A DNA stretch of 64,000 nt from Proteles cristata cristata. Taxonomy: Eukaryota > Chordata > Mammalia > Carnivora > Hyaenidae. Positions 56,940-64,000 of the stretch are shown in pieces. Positions within the stretch are counted from its first letter, which is position 1; every line of letters begins with the position of its first letter. The notes under the pieces were generated by a model, which was not told the DNA's origin, made no database searches, and saw only the letters and a program-made list of their open reading frames with translations. The stretch spans positions 482,464-546,463 of the forward strand of contig JAESUZ010001525.1 of assembly GCA_017311185.1 (NCBI GenBank), written 5' to 3'. The translations under genes and the position numbers were made by a program.

Positions 56940-57945
56940 AGCTTCTGCACAGCCAAGGAAACAACCCAGAAAACTAATAGGCAACCAACGGAATGGGAAC
57001 AGATAGTTGCAAATGACATATCAGATAAAGGGTTAATATCCAGAATCTATAAGGAACTCATCAAACTCCACACCCAAAAAACAAACAACCCAGTGAAGAA
57101 ATGGGCAGAAGATATGAACAGACACTTCTCCAAAGAGGACATCCAGATGGCCAACAGACACATGAAACGATGCTCAGCATCCCTCCTCATCAGGGAAATA
57201 CACATCAAAACCACACTGAGATACCACCTCATGCCAGTCAGAGTCGCTAAAATGAGCCAGTCAGAGAACTCTAGATGCTGGCGAGGATGTGAAGAAACGG
57301 GCACCCTCCTACACTGTTGGTGGGAATGGAAACTGGTACAGCCCCTCTGGAAAACAGTGTGGAGGTTCCTCAGGAAACTAACAATAGAACTCCCCTATGA
57401 CCCAGCAATAGCACTGCTAGGAATTTACCCAAGGGATCCAGAAATGCTGATGCATAGGAGCACATGTACCCCAATGTTCATAGCAGCACTCTCCACAATA
57501 GCTAAAACATGGAAAGAGCCTAAGTGTCCATCAACAGATGAATGGATCAAGAAGATGTGGTTTATCTATACCATGGAATACTACATGGCAATGAGAAACA
57601 ATGAAATCTGGCCATGTGTAGCAACATGGATGGACCTTGAGGGTGTTATGCTGAGCGAAATAAGTCAGGCAGAGAAGGACAAATATCATATGTGTGCACG
57701 TATAGGAGGATTAGGAGGAACTTAACAGAGGACCAAGGGGGAGAAGAAGGGGGAAATGGTGGGGGAAAGGGAGAGAGGCAAACCATGAGAGACTCTTGAA
57801 TGCTGACAAAAACTGAGGACTGATGGATGTGGGGGGGAGGAGGGATGGGCATGGAGGAGGACACTTGTGGGGATGAGTACTGGGTGTTATGTGGAAACTA
57901 ATTTGACAATAAACTATTTGTAAAATAAAAATAAAAATAAAAAAT
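56940..57945 (+). mobile_element. Young 5'-truncated LINE-1 nested in a SINE
   Basis: About 1 kb: the ORF2 C-terminal 260 codons still open, the 3' UTR and a TAAAA-rich tail. Perfect 16-bp TSDs AAAATATTCTTGTTTA lie at 56924-56939 and 57946-57961. The intact frame and perfect TSDs make it one of the youngest insertions here. Confidence 0.97.
56941..57725 (+). pseudogene. LINE-1 ORF2 C-terminus, frame open to the stop
   Basis: The translation begins with [24 protein letters not shown] text, continues to the cysteine/histidine-rich tail ([20 protein letters not shown]) and ends [17 protein letters not shown]. No stop or frameshift occurs over about 260 codons. Endonuclease and reverse transcriptase are absent, so it cannot act on its own. 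An upstream ATG in the same frame lies in unrelated antisense LINE-1 sequence. Confidence 0.93.
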
Positions 57946-59097
57946 AAAATATTCTTGTTTATTTTTGAGAGAGAGAGAGACCCAGAGAACAAGCAGGGGA
58001 GGGGCAGAGACAGGGGGAGACACAGAATCCAAAGCAGGTACCAGGTTCTAGGCTGTCAGCACAGAACCCAACACAGGGCTCAACCCCATGAACTGCGAGA
58101 CTGTGACCTGAGTCAAAGTCAGACACGTAACCGACTGAACCACCCAGTTACCCCCAATCATTTATTCTTGCTTTTGTTTCCCTTGCCTGAGCAGACCTAG
58201 AAATCGCTAAAATTGATGTCCAAGAAATTACTGCCTATGTTTCATCTTGGGAGTGTAATGGTTGCAAGTCTCACATTTAGGTCTTTAATCCATTTTGAGT
58301 TTATTTTCTGTATGATGCAGGGATGTGGTCCCAGTTTGCTCTCTTGCATGTAGTTGTCCAATTTTCCCACCACAATTTATTAAAAACATTCTTTGTCCTT
58401 TTATATGTTTTTGCTTCTTTTGTCATATATTAATTAACCACATAAGTGTGAGTCTATTTCTGTGCTCTCTATTCCATTGACCTATGTGTCATTATGCCAG
58501 TACCATATTCTCTGGATGATTCCAGTTTTGTAATTTATCTTGAAATCTGGGACTATGATACCTCCAGCTTTGTCCTTCTTTCTCAAGATTATTTTGGCTA
58601 TTTGAGGTCTTGATGGTTCTATAAAAGTTTTAGGATTTTTTGTTCTAGTTGTGTGAAAAAGTGGTATTGGAATTTGACAGGGATTACACTGAATCTTGTG
58701 ATTGTTTGGGCAGTCATATACATTTTCACAATATTAATTCTCTCAGTCCTTGAGAGTGGTATTCTTTTCCATTTGTGTCATCTTACATTTCTTTCATCAG
58801 TGGTTTATCACTTTCAGCATACAGGTCTTTCACCTCCTTGGTTAGAATTATTCCTAGTTATTTTATTCTTTTTGGTGCAACAGTAAATGGGATTATTTTT
58901 TTAATTTCTCTTTTTGTTACTTCATTATTAATGTACAGAAATGTGACAGGTAATCTGTCTATTCATTTTATATCCTGAAACTACTAAAATCATTTATCAG
59001 TTCCAACAGTGTTTTCGTATAATCCGTATGGTTTTCTATATATAGTATCACATCATCTGCAAATAGTGACCGTTTAACTTCTTTTTTTTATCAATTT

Positions 59098-59298
59098 AAA
59101 AAAGTTTTTTTTAATGTTTTATTTATTTATGAGAGAGAGACATCATGAGCAGGGGAGGATCAGAGAAGGAGGGAGATACAGAGTCCAAAACGGGCTCCAG
59201 GCTCTGAGCTAGCTGAGGAGCTCTAACCCACGAACCAGAAGATCATGACCTGAGCCACAGTTGGACACACTTAACTGACTGAGCCACCCAGGCGCCGC
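59098..59298 (-). repeat. CAN-SINE, middle type, inside LINE-1
   Basis: A minus-strand element ending CCACCCAGGCGCCGCC. The CTTCTTTTTTTTATCAA and CTTTTTCTTTAATCAA flanks suggest a decayed TSD. Confidence 0.9.
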
Positions 59299-59767
59299 CC
59301 TCCCCCCTTTTTCTTTAATCAACTTGGATGCCTTTTATTATTTTTTATCTGATCACTCTGACTAGGACTTTCAGTACTATGGTAAATCAATGTGATGAGG
59401 ATGGACATCTGTGTCTTTTTCCTCATGTGAGGGCAAAAGTTCTTAGGTTTTCACCACTAAGTAGTATGTTATCTGTGGGTTTTTCATATATGGTCTTTAT
59501 TATATTGAAATATGATTCCTCTAAACCCATTTTGTTGAGAGCTTTTATCTTGAATAGATATTATAGTTTGTCAAAAGATTTTTCTGTTTCTGTTGAGATG
59601 ATCATATAGCTTTCATCCTTTCTCTTTTCAACATGATGTATCATGTTGATTGATTTGTGAATATTGAACCACTCTTGCAGTCCTAGAATAAATCCCACTT
59701 GATCATGGTGAATTAGCCTTTTAATATTATTGAATTTGTTGGATAATTAAAAAATTTGTTAATGTTT

Positions 59768-59962
59768 ATTTATTATTATTTTTTTAATGTTTATTTATTT
59801 TTGAGAGAAAGACAGAGTGTGAGTAGGGGAGGGGCATGGAGAGAGAGACACAGAATCTGAAGCAGGCTTCAGGCTCTGTGCTAACAGCTCAGACTCACAA
59901 ACCACTAGATCATGAACTGAGGCAACATCAGACGCTTAACTGACTGAGCCACCTAGGTGCCC
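59768..59962 (-). repeat. CAN-SINE, middle type, inside LINE-1
   Basis: A minus-strand element with CAGAATCTGAAGCAGGCTTC and head CCACCTAGGTGCCCC. The LINE-1 text resumes with 'gctaatattttgttgagt'. Confidence 0.93.
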
Positions 59963-60036
59963 CTGCTAATATTTTGTTGAGTATTTTTGCATCTATGTTC
60001 ATCAGGGATATTGGCCTATAGCTTACTCGCTTGTTT

Positions 60037-60083
60037 GCTTCCTTCCTTCCTTCCTTCCTTTCTCTGTCTGTCTGTCTGTCTGC
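60037..60083. repeat. (CTTC)n then (CTGT)n microsatellite
   Basis: About six CTTC units followed by about five CTGT units, inside the LINE-1. Confidence 0.95.
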
Positions 60084-60364
60084 TTTCTTTCTTCTTTTGA
60101 TAGTATGTTTGTTTTCAGTATCAGGGTAGTGGTGGTATCATAGAGTGAATTTGAAAGTTTTGCTTCCTATTCTGTTTTTCGGAATAGTTTGACAGAGATA
60201 GGTTATTGACTCTCTTTTTAAACATTTGGTAAAGTTTTCCAGTAAAGCCATTTGTTCCTGGACTTTTGTTTGTCAAGAGTGTTTCGATTACCAATTGAGC
60301 TTCGTTACTAGTAATAGGCCTGTTCACATTTTCTCTTTCTTCCTGATTTGGTGTTGATTATATT

Positions 60365-60866
60365 AAAATAGCAATAAAGTACCATCTGTGAGTTCTGATG
60401 GTGTACTAGGTATTTATTTTTATTCTTTTATGCATCAATGCTGGATATAAGTATGTAGTTGGGAAAAAAGATAAGCAAAGTACCTGGCTTCATCATGCTT
60501 CTATTCCAATTCAGGAAATTCTTATTTATATTCAATCCTTATGACATAGCTGCAAGTAAAAATTGATTGCTCCAATCTTACAGGAATTTAAAACTAAAGA
60601 AGTTTGTTAACTTATACTAATTCATTAATGCCTGTGATCTTGATGAATCGGGACATGCCAGAGGAATTATTATTTGCGACTTCAGGCAAATATTTTATGT
60701 CTTTACTGTAAATGGAAAAGAGAGTGAGGACAAGGGCTTCCTCACAGTTGAAACCATTTGCTTGAGCACCAAAAGAACTGCATTCACATGTTCTCTTGGC
60801 CATTAATACATGTTGTCAACTTGAGCAGAATCTTTACTGACTTGCAGTGAAGCAGTGGGACTAGAT
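60365..60866. other. Mostly unique sequence
   Basis: A weak antisense MIR-like piece lies around 60,500-60,620. Otherwise nothing is recognised. Confidence 0.35.
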
Positions 60867-61024
60867 CAGTAGTTCTCAAAGTGTAGTCTTAAGCAACCTC
60901 ACCACCACCTGAGAGCTCATTTGAAATCTACTGAATCAGAAACTCTGGGTGAGGCCCATCCAGTAATTTGTATTTCAACAGCCCTCCAGGTGATTCTGAC
61001 ATGCACTAAACTTTGAAAGCACTG
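60867..61024 (+). mobile_element. MER5A-type DNA transposon remnant
   Basis: It opens CAGTAGTTCTCAAAGTG, contains CTACTGAATCAGAAACTCTG and CCCTCCAGGTGATTCTGA, and closes CTTTGAAAGCACTG. These are the ends and core of MER5A, a non-autonomous hAT-Charlie element. The 8-bp target duplicates GACTAGAT (60859-60866) and GACTAGAG (61025-61032) differ at one base. Confidence 0.92.
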
Positions 61025-61069
61025 GACTAGAGATCAAATATAATGATTAAAAATTTCAGAGTTAAACAA

Positions 61070-61235
61070 AGATGGATTTGATCTACGCTCCACAACTCAT
61101 CGACTTCATGAGTATTGGCAAGGCATGGAACCACCGTGAGCCTCTATTTCCTGAACCATCACATGGGAGGAAGAATAGTTATCTTTCCTATTGGTCTGTC
61201 ATGAATGAGATAAAACATGCAAAATACACAAGGAA
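61070..61235 (+). repeat. MIR fragment
   Basis: 'gatttgatctacgctccaca', 'gagcctctatttcctgaacc' and 'atgaatgagataaaacatgc' follow the MIR sense order. Confidence 0.65.
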
Positions 61236-61239
61236 GTGC

Positions 61240-62025
61240 TGGTGTTTAAGTGATTTTTTTTTTAACAACATCATCACTTTTGTAATCTTAAACATTTTAT
61301 CATGGATATTCTAAGATTCTGTCATATTTGAAGATGGCATCAAGAATGGTGACTAGTCCAAAACAGTGCCCATGTGATTTCTTTTTGTAATGGTCCCTTT
61401 TTAACAACCGAAGTGCAGACTAAAAGTGTCCGATTGCAGCGCCAAACCATTCTGCTCCAAGAGGGAGCAAGCATTATTACACGCAGGTGTTGCATTTTGC
61501 ATCCATAGCCTCAGCACACCATGTCTATCTGTATCAAAGCAGTCTGCTCAAACCATGAGATCTGTTGGCTTGCAAATTGGCCATCTAGTTGAATGGAGCC
61601 TTGGATGTAAATCCAAGCATGTATTAGGCCAGAGATGATACATGAATTGAACAAAAGGAGAAGAGCATCAATCCAGTGAGCAGACAGAAACCGGAGGAAA
61701 GATGCCATTTGAAATGTGTAGATGTGGCATTCCCCTCACCCCCACTACCTTTCCCTTGTCTCCCTTATACCCTGCAGGTACTTCACAAACATGTTAAACC
61801 ACTAGAAAATGGGAAGAAATAGGGATGAATGGTGATCTGCCACCCATAGTAATTGAAAGGTGGGTTTAACATGGTATAAATCTGCCTGCCCCCAATAAAG
61901 GAGTCAAGTTGTAGTTGAAACCCAGAAAACGCGAATTCCCCAAGGCATTCTATTTTCTGAGCAAGCCTAATTGCATACAGTAGCTCAGTATAACTAGAAA
62001 CTTTAGACGTGATATACTGCAGTGA
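61240..62025. other. Unique sequence, no feature seen
   Basis: No repeat family or gene recognised. Frames of 65-70 codons on both strands near 61.5 kb have no recognisable motif. Confidence 0.4.
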
Positions 62026-62029
62026 CTAA

Positions 62030-62170
62030 GATCTCCATCCTTGGAGCCTGACAGCCAAGCATTGAATCTCGTCTCTGCTGTTGATCAGCTGGATGATCTT
62101 GGGCAAGTTTCTTAATTCTAAGTCTCATTTTTTTCTCCTAAATTTTGATGAAATCCTCTGTTTATCTGTG
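62030..62170 (+). repeat. MIR fragment
   Basis: 'ccttggagcctgacagccaa', 'tctcgtctctgctgttgatc' and 'tcttgggcaagtttcttaat' are a clear MIR 5' and core match. Confidence 0.8.
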
Positions 62171-62755
62171 GGTTGCACATGAAACTGTCTCAAGTCCAAA
62201 TGTGAATTTAGTAGTTCCCAAGACTGAGAAGTCCTGAGGTAGACTGTAGCTTCAGGCACGACTGGCTTCAAAGCTTACCCAGTATCTTCAGGACCTGAAT
62301 TCTGTACTCATAGCTTTAAGCTCAGCCCCCAAGAATTGGCAAGTACCTGCAGTACCGCAACACCCATAAAACTCTCACTGCAGTAGAAGATAGACCACTT
62401 TTTATGGCCGACTTGGCGGTCTTAGGCTTTTCTCTGATTTTTTTCAAGATGTCCAAAGTAGGTCCAATCACCATACACAGTACTAATCCAGTGTGCTGAT
62501 TGCCTTGGTCCTTATTTATGTCACATGATCACCCTGGAGTTTGGGGGTGGGAGGCTGCTACTCAGGGATCACGGTTCAAGAGCAAGGGAACAGTGAATGC
62601 CCATTAGAAAAATTGGCATTGTTGCTGCAGAGGCACAGGCTATCTAGACACTCCACTCCTTTCTTTATTCCTTTATTTTTTTTCCATTCAAGTTAGTCCG
62701 TTTGTTCTCTATGCATGCGTAGCCCCTAACTTCAAGGCACTACTGAACCCCAGAT
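62171..62755. other. Unique sequence, no feature seen
   Basis: No repeat family or gene recognised. Confidence 0.4.
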
Positions 62756-62932
62756 CAGGTTTTCATAAAATGTGGCTAGTAGACAACTTAAATCAGACTT
62801 TACTATAGTGTTGTTGAAACAGACCTGGGCTTCTCCCCAGTTCAGATTCCCAGAGAATTAAGCCCAGACATCCATATTTTTTAATAAGTTCCCCAGGTGA
62901 TTCTTAAAAATACTAAAGTTTGAGAATCATTG
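62756..62932 (+). mobile_element. MER5A-type DNA transposon remnant, more diverged
   Basis: CAGGTTTTCATAAAATGTGG at the left end, 'gttccccaggtgattcttaa' inside and AAAGTTTGAGAATCATTG at the right end match the MER5A layout. The flanking 8-mers share only CAGAT. Confidence 0.75.
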
Positions 62933-63349
62933 AAACAGATAATGAAGATAATCTCTTCCATAATAAAGCATCAACTTAATGTACTAATGTCACTTCGTTA
63001 TGCCTGTCTGTAAAATAAAGACTATAATATATGACCTCACCTACCTTAAAGAGCTCTTTGAGGACCAATCATTTCATTTAATGTAATTTTTTTTCTGGTT
63101 CCTTAGAAATAGTAGTAAAATAAGTTTTATTAATTTGGCATGCTAATGGTAGTAAGTGATGTCTTCAATATAGAAGTAATACATGTCATATTTTTTTTAA
63201 TTATAATATTGAATAAGTTGACAAAACCCCTCTGTGTCTGAGTGTCCTTACCCACAGAGGAGAAAAATGAGAAGTTAATTAATTCATGGAAGTTCTCAGG
63301 ATTTAGGTTCAAATGATAGTTACTCTAATAGGCCCTATGTATTTTCTCA
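62933..63349. other. Unique AT-rich sequence
   Basis: No repeat family or gene recognised. Confidence 0.4.
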
Positions 63350-63475
63350 CTTAATCCACATTCGCTTCAGCAAGTACTTATTATTGCACCTATTTACAAG
63401 TGAGAGACCCAAGGATCAGAGAGTTTAATTCACTTCTTCAGGGTCACAGAGCTAGTATGGTGAGTAAGTCAAAAT
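63350..63475 (-). repeat. MIR fragment
   Basis: 'cacctatttacaagtgagag' and 'cagggtcacagagctagtat' are the antisense MIR core. Confidence 0.75.
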
Positions 63476-63938
63476 ATAATTGAAATCCACAGGTATTCAC
63501 TGGGTGCCTTGTACAAACTATCCACTGATAATTCATGATTTCTGAGTATTATAACTTAATTATGTGAAAGGACCAGTTAATAGAGCACTCTAGTTAGAAC
63601 ATGTACCCTAAGAGCTTATTATATATGAGCATATAATAATGCTATTATCATTTTCCACCCCCCATCCTACCATCCTGAGAAAACCATGAAACTTCTGAAT
63701 ATATAATCTTGACAGGGTGCAAATGAGAATTATTTTGTTGAAGACTCCACTCTCTGGGTTACAGAGTGAAAGTTACCTAAATTACTCCTAAGGACTAATT
63801 TACACAACAGGAAAATTAAGCTCAATATGTTGTTTATTTTCTGCAGGGGAGTTTGTTTATTCTCAGTTGTATTTTTTCTCAAGATTTATTTGTAGGCTGT
63901 TTCCATTTTTCTCATCAAGCCAAAATTACTGGCCTGGC
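63476..63938. other. Unique AT-rich sequence
   Basis: No repeat family or gene recognised. Confidence 0.4.
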
Positions 63939-63941
63939 TGT

Positions 63942-64000
63942 ATTTTTTTTTTTAAATATTTTTATTTATTTCTAGGAGAGAGAGAGAGAGAGAGAGCGTG
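63942..64000 (-). repeat. CAN-SINE, late type, cut by window end
   Basis: A poly-T run, then TTATTTATTTCTAGGAGAGA and GA repeats ending in GAGCGTG. Only the tail and CT zone of a minus-strand late-type copy are inside the window. Confidence 0.93.

Larger units (their letters stand above)
56907..58154 (-). repeat. CAN-SINE, middle type, split by a young LINE-1
   Basis: The A-tail lies at 56907-56939 and the body at 57946-58154. Its TSDs CAATCATTTA lie at 56897-56906 and 58155-58164. The LINE-1 in between entered the tail. Confidence 0.94.
55809..60355 (-). mobile_element. LINE-1, minus strand, 5' truncated, with nested insertions
   Basis: From its 3' UTR ('ttactcagtgctcactaccg', 'ctggcaaccactagcttatt') through ORF2 to the reverse transcriptase. 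The minus-strand frame at 60.3 kb reads MNRPITSNEAQLVIETLLTN, a known LINE-1 ORF2 region. GATGATATT (55800-55808) and GATTATATT (60356-60364) may be its TSDs. It hosts SINEs at 56907-58154, 59098-59298 and 59768-59962. Confidence 0.92.

Noticed and set aside
56817..57725. A 302-codon open frame starting at an upstream ATG
   Set aside because: Only the part from 56941 is LINE-1 ORF2. The first 40 codons read antisense LINE-1 and SINE tail, so it is not a gene.

Overview
This is mammalian nuclear DNA from a feliform carnivore. The diagnosis rests on about 40 copies of the tRNA-Lys-derived CAN-SINE in its cat-type form, whose head reads GGGCGCCTGGGTGGCTCAGT, plus carnivoran LINE-1 3' ends. There are no operons, no bacterial features and no gene I can support. 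Every long open frame lies in LINE-1 or SINE sequence, or is a chance frame in AT-rich DNA. The window is intergenic or deep intronic.

Layout. 1-7.5 kb: SINEs and an old plus-strand LINE-1 (about 3.7-6.5 kb), abutted by copy A of an unidentified 650-bp sequence. 7.5-17.2 kb: ancient repeats, a 5'-truncated LINE-1 with perfect target-site duplications (9.0-10.1 kb), an L2 piece and an older LINE-1 cut by three SINEs. 17.2-24.5 kb: mostly unique sequence, a solo retroviral LTR (18.8-19.3 kb) and a long TG microsatellite. 24.5-29.8 kb: a minus-strand LINE-1 3' end and copy B of the 650-bp sequence. 29.8-42.7 kb: one full-length minus-strand LINE-1 split by a 5.7-kb block of other DNA. 42.7-55.8 kb: unique DNA with MIRs, young LINE-1 3' ends and nested insertions. 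55.8-60.4 kb: a minus-strand LINE-1 containing a SINE that itself contains a young plus-strand LINE-1. 60.4-64 kb: unique DNA, two MER5A-like elements and MIR pieces; a SINE runs off the end.

The interest lies in insertion history rather than genes. Target-site duplications let many insertions be ordered. The SINEs fall into three strata by shared substitutions, here called old, middle and late. Repeat family names come from recognition by eye; boundaries are exact where a target-site duplication (TSD) is quoted and otherwise good to roughly 10-30 bases. I found no sign of an undescribed molecular system. The best leads are the split LINE-1 with its 5.7-kb insert and the two-copy 650-bp sequence.
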